From contig CAZLNO010000089.1 in NCBI GenBank assembly GCA_964561005.1, forward strand, positions 1-17,384: a stretch of 17,384 nt of DNA. The letters run 5' to 3'. The translations under genes were made by a program, and so were the position numbers. The notes below the pieces were generated by a model. That model made no database searches, was not told the origin of the DNA, and saw only the letters and a list, made by a program, of their open reading frames with translations. The first letter of the stretch is position 1; the number at the start of each line of letters is the position of its first letter. Below are positions 1-7,387 of the stretch, piece after piece. The DNA comes from CAZLNO01 sp964561005. Lineage in GTDB: Bacteria; Pseudomonadota; Alphaproteobacteria; Kiloniellales; Rhodovibrionaceae.

Positions 1-1359
1 CTGCTGGAAAGCTGCCTGCGCCGGATCGAGGCGACGAACGACGCGCTCAATGCCTTCGTCGCGATGGACGTGGAGGCGGCGCGGGCCGAGGCGCGCCAGG
101 CGGAGGCCGACGTGCTGGCCGGCGAGCCGCTGGGCCTGCTGCACGGCCTGCCCATCGGCATCAAGGACCTCAACCCCACCGCGGGACTGCGCACCACCTG
201 GGGCTCGCTGCTGTACAAGGACCACGTGCCCGACGAAGACGACAGCGTCGTGGCCAACCTGCGGGCCGAGGGCGCCATCGTCCTGGGCAAGACCAACACG
301 CCGGAGTTCGGGGCGGGCGCCAACACCTGGAACCGGGTCTACGGCGCCACCGGCAACCCCTTCGACCCGGAGAAGACCTGCGCGGGCTCCTCCGGCGGCT
401 CGGCGGTGGCCCTGGCCGCCGGCATGGCGCCCCTGGCCAACGGCTCCGACTACGGCGGCAGCCTGCGCACGCCGGCGGCGTTCTGCGGCATCACCGGCTA
501 CCGGCCGTCGCCGGGGGTGGTGCCGGCGCTGGGCCGGCCGGCGGCGCTGCTGCCGTTCTCGGTGCAGGGGCCGATGGGACGGACGGTGGAGGACACCTAC
601 CTGCAGCTCCAGGCGCAGGTGGACGACGACATCCGCGACCCCTTCGCCAGCGCGAGCAACCTGGAGCTGCCCGCCCGGCTGTCGGAGGTGGACCTCGGCG
701 CGCTGCGGGCGGCGATCTCGACCGACCTGGGCTGCGCCCCGGTGGACAACGACATCCGCAAGGTGTTCGCCGCGCGCACGTCCCGCTTCCGTTCGGTCTT
801 CGCCGAGGCGGCGGACCGCGACCCCGAGCTGGGCGCGGTGCACGAGGCCTTCGAGATCCTGCGCGGGGTGAACTTCGTCGCCGCCCACCGCGAGCGCCTG
901 GAAAAGCACCGCGACCTGCTGGGTCCCAACGTCGTCGACAACACCGAGCGCGGCATGGCCTACGGCCTGCCCGACGTGGCCTGGGCGGCGGCGGAGCAGA
1001 CCCGCATCTACCAGCGCTTCGTCGACTTCTTCGACGAGGTGGACGTGCTGATCTGCCCGGCGGCGGCGGTCTCGCCCTTCCCGCACGCTCAGCTCTACCC
1101 CGAGACGATCAACGGCGAGGCGATGCCGACCTACATGCGCTGGCTCGCCCTGAGCTATGGCCTGACGATGGCGCTGCCGGCGGTGTGCTGCCTGCCCTGT
1201 GGCGTGGACCACCTGGGCATGCCCTTCGGCATCCAGGTGGTGGGGCCGAACGGCTCGGACGCAATGGTGCTCCAGATCGCCCTCAGTCTGGAGAAGGTCC
1301 TGGCGGCCGACCGGGAAACGGCGCGGCCGGCCTTCGATGCGGCGCGGCTGACGGGGTAG
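1..1359 (+). CDS. Amidase signature family hydrolase, 5' end cut off by the window
   Basis: The frame is open from base 1 and reads LLESCLRRIEATNDALNAFV, typical of the start of this family, so the true start lies upstream; 452 residues are visible and perhaps a few dozen are missing. Amidase-signature enzymes hydrolyse amide bonds with a Ser-cisSer-Lys triad. All three are visible: Lys in GIKD (codon 163-165), the cis-Ser in AGSSGGS near 388-390, and the nucleophile Ser in DYGGSLR (codon 460-462). The TT.GS motif after the lysine and the C-terminal GMPFGIQVVGP motif also fit. No signal peptide can be judged, but the family is usually cytoplasmic. The substrate cannot be told from sequence; I see no sign that this is the GatA subunit of tRNA amidotransferase, since no gatB or gatC is adjacent. 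The next gene is another amide-bond enzyme on the same strand. Confidence 0.9.
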   Translation: MLESCLRRIEATNDALNAFVAMDVEAARAEARQAEADVLAGEPLGLLHGLPIGIKDLNPTAGLRTTWGSLLYKDHVPDEDDSVVANLRAEGAIVLGKTNTPEFGAGANTWNRVYGATGNPFDPEKTCAGSSGGSAVALAAGMAPLANGSDYGGSLRTPAAFCGITGYRPSPGVVPALGRPAALLPFSVQGPMGRTVEDTYLQLQAQVDDDIRDPFASASNLELPARLSEVDLGALRAAISTDLGCAPVDNDIRKVFAARTSRFRSVFAEAADRDPELGAVHEAFEILRGVNFVAAHRERLEKHRDLLGPNVVDNTERGMAYGLPDVAWAAAEQTRIYQRFVDFFDEVDVLICPAAAVSPFPHAQLYPETINGEAMPTYMRWLALSYGLTMALPAVCCLPCGVDHLGMPFGIQVVGPNGSDAMVLQIALSLEKVLAADRETARPAFDAARLTG

Positions 1360-1376
1360 GCCAGCGACGCGCCCAG

Positions 1377-1402
1377 CCGGTCGGGGGCTTGCCCCCGACC
1401 GG
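1377..1402 (+). terminator. Strong hairpin after the amidase gene, possible terminator
   Basis: A perfect 11-12 bp inverted repeat (CCGGTCGGGGGC, TT, then its complement) starts 17 bases after the amidase stop codon. There is no run of T after it, so it is not a classic intrinsic terminator; it could stop transcription with Rho or protect the 3' end of the message. A second 9 bp inverted repeat (1435-1443 with 1476-1484) follows in the same gap. Confidence 0.5.
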
Positions 1403-1522
1403 AACGTTCTCCTGCGGACGGCGGTGAAACGTTCGGGGCGCGGTCGACACGACGTCGACGCCGAAGGCGTCTAGCCCGCGCCCCGCCGGTCAAGACTATG
1501 AACAGGCAGGGGGAAACTGCAT

Positions 1523-1546
1523 ATGCACCACGGTATGCACCACGGC
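1523..1546 (+). repeat. 12-base tandem duplication at the start of the GGT-family gene
   Basis: Two copies of a 12-base unit that differ only at the last base (1523-1534 and 1535-1546) encode Met-His-His-Gly twice and are followed by a third ATG at 1547. This gives three in-frame start codons within 27 bases. The AGGGGG ribosome binding site at 1508-1513 is best spaced for the first ATG (9 bases). Confidence 0.75.
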
Positions 1547-3148
1547 ATGATCACCGCGCCCCAGCCCGAAGCGGTGGACGCCGGGCTGGAGGTGCTGGAG
1601 TCCGGTGGCAACGCGGTGGACGCGGCGGTCGCCACGGCGTTGGTGCAGACGGCGGTGGACCCGCAGATGTGCGGAATCGCCGGCTTCGGCTCGATTCAGC
1701 TCTACCTGCCGGGGCAGGATGTCCATGCCTGCCTGGACTTCCACGGACGCGCGCCGCTGGGCGCGAGGCCGGAGATGTGGGCCGACCGGATCGTGGGCGA
1801 GGCCGAGGACGGCTTCGGCTTCATCCTGGAGGGCCGGGTCAACGAGATCGGCTATGGCGCGATCACGACGCCAATGAGCCTCAGGACCTACGACGACGCG
1901 CTGCGGCGCTTCGGCACGAAGGCATTGGACGAACTGCTGGAACCCGCGATCGCCTATTGCGAGAACGGCTTTCTGGTGCGCCCGCACGTCAGCTATTTCT
2001 GGAACCTCGTGGAAGGCGCCGGACGGGCGCCGCACGTCGAGCGGCTGACCCGCAACCCGGCCGCGCGGCGGATCTATGTCAAGCCCGACGGCACGCTCCA
2101 CGGGATTGGCGAGCGCCTGCGCAATCCGGACATGGCGCGGACCTACCGCCGGATCGCCGACGACGGCGTGGACGATTTCTATCACGGCAGCCTGGCCGAC
2201 GAGATCGTGGCGGACATGGAAGCCAACGGCGGCCTGCTGCGCCACGACGACCTGGCGCAGGTGGCGACGACGGACAGCGCGCCGCTCGTCGGCACGTACC
2301 GGGGCCGGACCGTCGCCACCAACCCGCCGCCCGGCGGCGGCGTCATGCTGCTGGAGATGCTGAACATCCTGGAGAACTTCGACCTGGCGGCGATGGGGCA
2401 CAATTCCGCCGACTATATCGCCACCGTCGCCGAGGCCATGAAGATCGCCACGGTCGACAAGGACTCCAAGGTGGGCGACCCGCGCTTCGTCGAGGTGCCG
2501 CTCGACGAGCTGACCGGCAAGGCCCATGCCGCCCAGATGGCGGAGCGGATCAAGCGCGGGGAGATGACGCGAGTGCCCCGGCTGGCGCCGGGCGGCCGCC
2601 CGGAATCCCGCGACACGACGCACATCTCCGCGGTGGACGCGGCGGGGAACTGCGTGGCGATGACGCATTCGCTGGGCATGCCGTCGGGCGTGGTCACCGA
2701 GGGCCTGGGCTTCATGTACAACGGCTGCATGCACGTCTTCGATCCGCGGCCGGGGCGGCCCGGCTCGCTGGCGCCGGGCAAGTCGCGCTTCACCGCGATG
2801 GCCCCGACCATGCTGTTCGATGACGGCGAGCCCTGCCTCGTCGTCGGGGCGCCGGGCGGGACCTACATCACCATGGGAATTCTGCAGGCGATCCTGAACG
2901 TGGTGGACTTCGGCATGACGGCCCAGGAGGCGGTGTCCGCCCCGCGCATCTCCGCCACCTCGGACACCGTCGAGTTGTCCAACCGCATCCGCCGCGGGAC
3001 CGAAAGCGAACTCCGTCGCCGCGGTTACCCCACGCGCCGCGTCGCGCTCAGCCACGCCTTTGCCGGCGTGCATGCGCTGCGTCGGGAGGCTGGTGTCTGG
3101 GACGGCGGCGCCGATCCGGGGCGCGACGGGATGGCCGCGGCCGTTTAG
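1523..3148 (+). CDS. Gamma-glutamyltransferase-family amidohydrolase, cytoplasmic
   Basis: The 541-residue protein has the whole GGT fold. The N-terminal block has AGLEVLESGGNAVDAAVA, the precursor processing site is DTTHISAVD with the predicted nucleophile Thr365, and a C-terminal block reads GAPGGTYITMGILQAILNVVDFGMTAQEAVSAPR. Family knowledge says the precursor cuts itself before that Thr to give a large (about 364 residue) and a small (about 177 residue) chain. There is no signal peptide, unlike periplasmic GGTs. By eye alignment with E. coli GGT, the Ser-Ser pair that holds the gamma-glutamyl carboxylate is Thr-Ala here (FTAMAP), and the MDDF aspartates are replaced (CMHVFD). A substrate other than glutathione, as in HpxW-like or other amidohydrolase branches, is therefore likely. 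The AGGGGG site at 1508-1513 supports the 1523 start. It may be cotranscribed with the amidase, although a hairpin lies between them. Confidence 0.88.
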   Translation: MHHGMHHGMITAPQPEAVDAGLEVLESGGNAVDAAVATALVQTAVDPQMCGIAGFGSIQLYLPGQDVHACLDFHGRAPLGARPEMWADRIVGEAEDGFGFILEGRVNEIGYGAITTPMSLRTYDDALRRFGTKALDELLEPAIAYCENGFLVRPHVSYFWNLVEGAGRAPHVERLTRNPAARRIYVKPDGTLHGIGERLRNPDMARTYRRIADDGVDDFYHGSLADEIVADMEANGGLLRHDDLAQVATTDSAPLVGTYRGRTVATNPPPGGGVMLLEMLNILENFDLAAMGHNSADYIATVAEAMKIATVDKDSKVGDPRFVEVPLDELTGKAHAAQMAERIKRGEMTRVPRLAPGGRPESRDTTHISAVDAAGNCVAMTHSLGMPSGVVTEGLGFMYNGCMHVFDPRPGRPGSLAPGKSRFTAMAPTMLFDDGEPCLVVGAPGGTYITMGILQAILNVVDFGMTAQEAVSAPRISATSDTVELSNRIRRGTESELRRRGYPTRRVALSHAFAGVHALRREAGVWDGGADPGRDGMAAAV

Positions 3149-3317
3149 GATCATGGCCGTTCCGGCCCTGGCGCCGGTGGGACCGGATGGCAAGGGATGA
3201 CCGCCGGTCCGCGGGGTTGAATCCGGCTCGATGGAAATTTCATTGGACAGGCGATCCGCGTCGCAACTTCGGTCGTATAAGGCTCGTGAAGACGTTGTGA
3301 CCCCATACCGGACCTTT

Positions 3318-3321
3318 GGAG
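3318..3321 (+). promoter_or_regulatory. Ribosome binding site of the chemoreceptor gene
   Basis: GGAG lies 10 bases before the ATG at 3332 and fixes that start; no other in-frame start has a comparable site. Confidence 0.6.
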
Positions 3322-3331
3322 TAACAAATTC

Positions 3332-5101
3332 ATGCAAGCGATTGCCGCGGTTTTTGCCCGGTTCACGATCGGGCAGAAGGTAGCCGGTCTCGTCGCGGTG
3401 CTGATGCTGATGCTGGCCGTCGTCGGCGGCGTCGGGGCCTTGGCCACGCACCGCATCGGACAGGACATCAGCGCAATCGGGGAGCGCGCGCTGCCCGTCG
3501 GCGAGCGCGCCCAACGGCTGACCAGTCAGCAACTCGACCAGGCCATCGCCTTCGAACGGGCGGTTCGACACGGCCTGGCCATGCAGGGCGAAGGCGGCGA
3601 CGAGCTGCGTACGCGGTTCGAGGCCAGGACCGAGCAGTTCGACGAGATCGCCGGCGCCTTTGATGACGAACTAAGCGAGCTCGTCGAAACACTGCACGGC
3701 TTCGCCGAGAGCGAGCCCAACGCCCAGGCGCGGGAAGCCTGGCGGGAGCTTGCCGACGGCTTCGAGGCGGTGGGCGAGAGCCACACCGACTATGAAGATC
3801 GGACCAAGGCGGTCTTCACGGCCCTGCGTGAGGGTCGGGTTGACGGCCTGGACGCGGAGATCGACGCGGTCGTCGAGGACAAGAACGCCATCGATCGGCG
3901 CGTTCGGGAGCTGAGCGGGGAACTCGCGGATTACGGCAAGCGCCTGACCGCCGACGCCATCGAGCACGATGAGCAGGCCTTCTGGCAGATTGTGACGCTC
4001 GTCGCCGCCGCCATGGGGATCGCCATCGTGGCGGCCTTCGCCACGGTGCGATCGGTCGTCCGGCCGCTGCGCCGTGTCATTCGGGCGCTCGCGGCCCTCA
4101 AGGAGGGTGACACCTCCGTCGAGGTGCCCGTGGTGGGCCGGGACGAGGTGGCGGAGCTGGCCCAGGCCTACGAGACCTTCCGCGAGCGCACCGCCGAGAT
4201 CGAGCGGCTGAAGCAGGAGCAGGAAGAAGCAGAGAAGCGCGCCGAGGAGAAGCGGCGCCAGGAGATGGACGCCCTGGCCGACAGGTTCGAGAACGACGTC
4301 GGCGCGGTGGTGCAGACCCTCAGCACCCAGAGCGAGCAGCTCAACGGCGCCGCCCAGTCGATGGGCTCGGTGGCGGAGGAGACCAGCCGCCAGGCGCAGC
4401 TCGTGGCCTCGGCCGCCGAGCAGGCTGCGGCCAGCGTGGAGACCGCCGCCTCGGCGGCGGAGGAGATGTCCACCTCGATCAGCGAGATCAGCGGGCAGAT
4501 CGGCCGCTCCAGCGAACGCGCGCAGGCCGTGCGCCAGGAAGCGGAAAGCGCGAGCGCCCAGGTGGGTTCGCTGAACGACGCCGCCGACAAGATCGGCGAT
4601 GTCGTGCGGCTGATCCAGGACATCGCCGAGCAGACCAACCTGCTGGCTCTCAATGCCACCATCGAGGCGGCGCGTGCGGGCGATGCCGGCAAGGGCTTCG
4701 CCGTCGTTGCCCAGGAGGTGAAGAACCTGGCGCAACAGACCACCAAGGCCACCGACGAGATTTCCCAGCGGATCGACAAGGTCCAGGGCGAGACCAAGGA
4801 GGCCGTCGCCGCCATCGGCCGCATCTCCGAGCGCGTCAAGGAGATCGACGAGGCCGCCGCTTCCGTCGCCACCGCCATCGAGCAGCAGAGCGCGGCCATG
4901 CGCGACATCTCCCGCAACGTGCAGGAGGCCTCGACCGGAACGCAGGAGGTCACGAGCAACATCGCCAGCGTCAGCAAGGCCGCGAACGAGGCCGGCAGCG
5001 CCTCGGAGCAGGTGGTCGGCGCCGTGGGCGAGCTGGGACAGCAGGCCACCACGCTGCGCGGCCGCGTCGACGCCTTCCTCAAGGAGGTCCGCACGGGCTG
5101 A
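3332..5101 (+). CDS. Methyl-accepting chemotaxis protein
   Basis: This 589-residue inner-membrane chemoreceptor has the standard order. A short cytoplasmic N-terminus is followed by TM1 (about 17-39), a periplasmic helical sensor domain (about 40-216) rich in Glu/Asp and with no Cys, TM2 (about 218-239), and a HAMP domain (about 240-293). A charged coiled coil (about 291-320, ERLKQEQEEAEKRAEEKRR) leads into the long methylation and signalling hairpin. The tip, EQTNLLALNATIEAARAG, starts at residue 433 and is the CheA/CheW contact site. The C-terminus ends LKEVRTG, so there is no CheR-binding pentapeptide. The sensor looks like a four-helix bundle type (inference), and the ligand is unknown. 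No che genes are adjacent, so this is an orphan receptor feeding a remote array. It is probably monocistronic, with gaps of 183 and 201 bases on its two sides. Confidence 0.95.
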   Translation: MQAIAAVFARFTIGQKVAGLVAVLMLMLAVVGGVGALATHRIGQDISAIGERALPVGERAQRLTSQQLDQAIAFERAVRHGLAMQGEGGDELRTRFEARTEQFDEIAGAFDDELSELVETLHGFAESEPNAQAREAWRELADGFEAVGESHTDYEDRTKAVFTALREGRVDGLDAEIDAVVEDKNAIDRRVRELSGELADYGKRLTADAIEHDEQAFWQIVTLVAAAMGIAIVAAFATVRSVVRPLRRVIRALAALKEGDTSVEVPVVGRDEVAELAQAYETFRERTAEIERLKQEQEEAEKRAEEKRRQEMDALADRFENDVGAVVQTLSTQSEQLNGAAQSMGSVAEETSRQAQLVASAAEQAAASVETAASAAEEMSTSISEISGQIGRSSERAQAVRQEAESASAQVGSLNDAADKIGDVVRLIQDIAEQTNLLALNATIEAARAGDAGKGFAVVAQEVKNLAQQTTKATDEISQRIDKVQGETKEAVAAIGRISERVKEIDEAAASVATAIEQQSAAMRDISRNVQEASTGTQEVTSNIASVSKAANEAGSASEQVVGAVGELGQQATTLRGRVDAFLKEVRTG

Positions 5102-5302
5102 TTCACGGCTCCGCGCGGCCGCCCCGGCGCAGCGTGCTTCCGCAGGCGGACGAAGGGGGCTCTCCACGCCCCACCCTCACGCTGGCGCGAGCGGGACGGA
5201 TTTGGATAATGTGGGAAAGGCCACGGACCGGCGGCGCCGGGTGATCCATCATGGAAGGCGCGCTCCGCCGGCGAGCGGCAACCATTGATGGAGTCGGCCG
5301 CC

Positions 5303-5617
5303 ATGCGCTCCGCCGCGTCGCTGTCCCTGCTGCTCGCGCTGCTGCTCGGCGCGTCCGGCTGCGCCTATTACCACCTGCGCAGCCCGGAGCCGACCCCCGC
5401 CACGGAATACCGCGGCGAGACGCTGCACGCCTTTTTCTGGGGGGCCATCGAGGAGGAGCGGATCGCCGACAACTGCGTCAGCAACGCGATCGACGAGGTG
5501 CGCGTGCGCAACAACTACGGCTACGCGCTGATCACCGTGCTGACCCTGGGCATCTGGATGCCCCTGGACATCGAGTGGCGCTGCGCCAAGCGGCCCCTCG
5601 ACGACGGGGAGATCTGA
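5303..5617 (+). CDS. Small Bor/Iss-like lipoprotein
   Basis: The 104-residue protein starts with a lipoprotein signal (MRSAASLSLLLALLLGASGC); Cys20 is the predicted lipidated residue. The GGAG at 5290-5293 sits 9 bases before the ATG at 5303, which favours this start over the TTG at 5285 or ATG at 5288. After the signal, the pattern ETLHAFFWG..., DNC (Cys58), then LITVLTLGIWMPLDIEWRC (Cys94) matches by memory the plan of phage lambda Bor and E. coli Iss (HHFF..., KIC..., FITLGIYTPLEARVYC). The two mature cysteines sit where Bor has its own pair and may form a disulfide. Bor/Iss are outer-membrane lipoproteins linked to serum resistance in enterobacteria; that role should not be carried over here. 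The stop is 5 bases before the next ATG, so the two genes form an operon. Confidence 0.7.
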   Translation: MRSAASLSLLLALLLGASGCAYYHLRSPEPTPATEYRGETLHAFFWGAIEEERIADNCVSNAIDEVRVRNNYGYALITVLTLGIWMPLDIEWRCAKRPLDDGEI

Positions 5618-5622
5618 CCGCC

Positions 5623-7152
5623 ATGCCCGAGGATGCCCCGGCGACGGCCACGGTGGTGAAGAACGACCGCGCCCAGTGGACCAACTGGCACCAGAATGTC
5701 ACCCAGAAGATCCGCGGCCTCTACGACGTCTACAATCCGCCGGGCGAGGCCTCGGCGGCCGGGCTGCGGGCGACGGTCCGCCAGCTCCAGGGTCTCATCG
5801 CCGACGCGCAAGGCAGGGGCGATCCCGTCCGGGCCATCGGGGGCGGCTGGTCGTTTTCCCGCGTGCCGGCGACCGAGGGCTGGGTCGTCAACACCCGGCC
5901 GCTCAACTGGGTATTCCGCATCACCCAGGCCAGCGTCCACGACGGCTATGCCGGCGATCCCGAGGGCCTGCTGCTGGTCCAGTGCGGCGTTCAGATTTCC
6001 GAGCTGAACCGCTATCTGGAGGTGGAGCGCGGCCGCTCCCTGCGCACCGCCGGCGCCAGCAACGGGCAGACCTTCGTCGGCGCGATGTCCACGGGCACGC
6101 ACGGCTCCGCCATCGACGAGGCCGGCATCCAGGACCACGTGGTCGGCCTGCACGTGGTCGCCGGCCCGGACCGGCATTTCTGGATCGAGCGCGCCGCCTA
6201 TCCCGTGGCCTCGCCGGCCTTCGTGGAGCGCCTGGGCGCGACCGCGATCCGCGACGACACGCTTTTCGAGGCCGCGGTGGTGAGCTTCGGCGGCTTCGGC
6301 ATCATCCATGCCGCGATGATCGAGACCTCCCCGCGCTTTCTGCTTGAGGCCTATCGGCGCAAGGTGCCCTTCGACGATGCCCTCCGGCGGGCGATGACAA
6401 CGCTCGACTTCGGGCCGCTCGACATGCCCGATCCTGGCAGCCGCCCCTACTTCTTCCAGGTTATCGTCGATCCCTACGAGGTCTCGCCAGCCTACGTGAC
6501 GACGATGTACAAGCGCCCGGTGCCCGCCGGCTACGAGCCCGACTATGCCGAGAAGGGCGGCTTGCGGCCGGGCTATGACCTGCTGGCCGCCATCGGGGTG
6601 CTGAACGACAAGGTTCCCGAACTGACCCCCACGCTGGTCAGCCAGATCGCCAAGGCGCAGCTCCAGCCCTTCGAGGGCAAGACCGGGACGCTGGGGGAGA
6701 CCTTCGACTTCACGACGCCGCGCAGCAGCGCCGCCGGCGCGGCGATCGGCGTGCGGCTGGGGGACACGGCGCAAGTGCTCGACCGCCTGCTGGCCCTCAA
6801 CGAGCGGATCGGTCCGGCGCCGATCGTTTTCGCCTGTCGTTACGTGCAGCGGTCGCGGGGCCTGCTCGCCTTCACGCGCTTCGAGCCCACCTGCGTGATC
6901 GACATGGACGGGGTGTACTCGCGGCGCTCCACCGATTTCTTCCGGGCCGCCTGGGACGATCTGGACGCGGCCGGTATTCCCTACACGCAGCACTGGGGGA
7001 AGATCAACGCCCTGACGCCGCGCCGCCTGGAGGCCGTGTACGGCGAGGCGGTGTCGGCGTGGCGCGACAGCCGCCGCCAGCTTCTGGCGCGGGAGATCGA
7101 CCGCCGCACCTTCGCCAACCGCTTCCTGCGCCGGGCGGGGCTGCACGCCTGA
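5623..7152 (+). CDS. FAD-dependent oxidoreductase of the aldonolactone oxidase (GULO/ALO) type
   Basis: The 509-residue protein belongs to the VAO/PCMH flavoprotein family. The N-terminal FAD-binding domain (about 35-245) shows RAIGGGWSFS (70-79) and STGTHGS (156-162), the family's pyrophosphate and isoalloxazine contacts. The C-terminal substrate domain carries HWGK (457-460), equivalent to the HWAK/HWGK signature of L-gulonolactone and related aldonolactone oxidases. Trp76 stands where covalently flavinylated members have the FAD-linking His, so FAD is probably bound non-covalently. No signal peptide is seen. The substrate may be a sugar lactone or an alditol-like compound, but the long middle part (about 250-440) is divergent and I cannot name it. 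GGGGAG at 5606-5611 precedes the ATG at 5623. It follows the lipoprotein gene by 5 bases, which suggests translational coupling. Confidence 0.85.
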   Translation: MPEDAPATATVVKNDRAQWTNWHQNVTQKIRGLYDVYNPPGEASAAGLRATVRQLQGLIADAQGRGDPVRAIGGGWSFSRVPATEGWVVNTRPLNWVFRITQASVHDGYAGDPEGLLLVQCGVQISELNRYLEVERGRSLRTAGASNGQTFVGAMSTGTHGSAIDEAGIQDHVVGLHVVAGPDRHFWIERAAYPVASPAFVERLGATAIRDDTLFEAAVVSFGGFGIIHAAMIETSPRFLLEAYRRKVPFDDALRRAMTTLDFGPLDMPDPGSRPYFFQVIVDPYEVSPAYVTTMYKRPVPAGYEPDYAEKGGLRPGYDLLAAIGVLNDKVPELTPTLVSQIAKAQLQPFEGKTGTLGETFDFTTPRSSAAGAAIGVRLGDTAQVLDRLLALNERIGPAPIVFACRYVQRSRGLLAFTRFEPTCVIDMDGVYSRRSTDFFRAAWDDLDAAGIPYTQHWGKINALTPRRLEAVYGEAVSAWRDSRRQLLAREIDRRTFANRFLRRAGLHA

Positions 7153-7387
7153 TCCGGCCCTTCGCGCCCGCGGGATGCGCAGGTGTGCGTGTTCCTTGTC
7201 CTTTGAAAGCAGGACAGTGCTGGCGCACCATTAAGTCCGGTTCAAATTCCGCCCGACCTCGAAGGTTCCATGGTTTGTGGAATCGCGCTGACTTGTGGGG
7301 AAAAGAAACCCGAGAGGCGCGTTGCCTCCGTGTCGGAACTTGGACTGGGAAGTATACAACTTTGATGTCGTTCAGCCGGATGATTCC
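7153..7387 (+). other. Intergenic region upstream of the sugar-nucleotide dehydrogenase
   Basis: These 235 bases are less GC-rich than the genes around them and probably hold the promoter of the dehydrogenase. A 6 bp inverted repeat (TGTCCT at 7197-7202, AGGACA at 7211-7216) lies 45 bases after the flavoprotein stop and may help end that transcript. TATACA at 7353-7358 could be a -10 element, but I find no good -35 partner and no well-spaced -24/-12 sigma54 element. Confidence 0.4.

Noticed and set aside
3243..3281. Promoter for the chemoreceptor gene (TTGGAC at 3243-3248, TATAAG at 3276-3281)
   Set aside because: The two boxes are 27 bases apart, too far for a standard promoter, and no flagellar sigma28 pattern fits well.
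1496..3571. Long minus-strand open frame opposite the GGT-family and chemoreceptor genes
   Set aside because: Composition is Arg/His/Gly-rich with no domain, and it covers two well supported plus-strand genes; a by-product of high GC. The same holds for minus frames at 3671-5167, 5521-7146 and 7400-8731.
5251..5622. Upstream extension of the flavoprotein frame back to 5251
   Set aside because: It overlaps the lipoprotein gene, encodes Arg/Ala-rich unconserved sequence, and the ATG at 5623 has a good ribosome binding site.
7295..7387. GTG start for the dehydrogenase at 7295
   Set aside because: The extra 31 residues have no match to WbpA-type N-termini; the ATG at 7388 gives the usual length.
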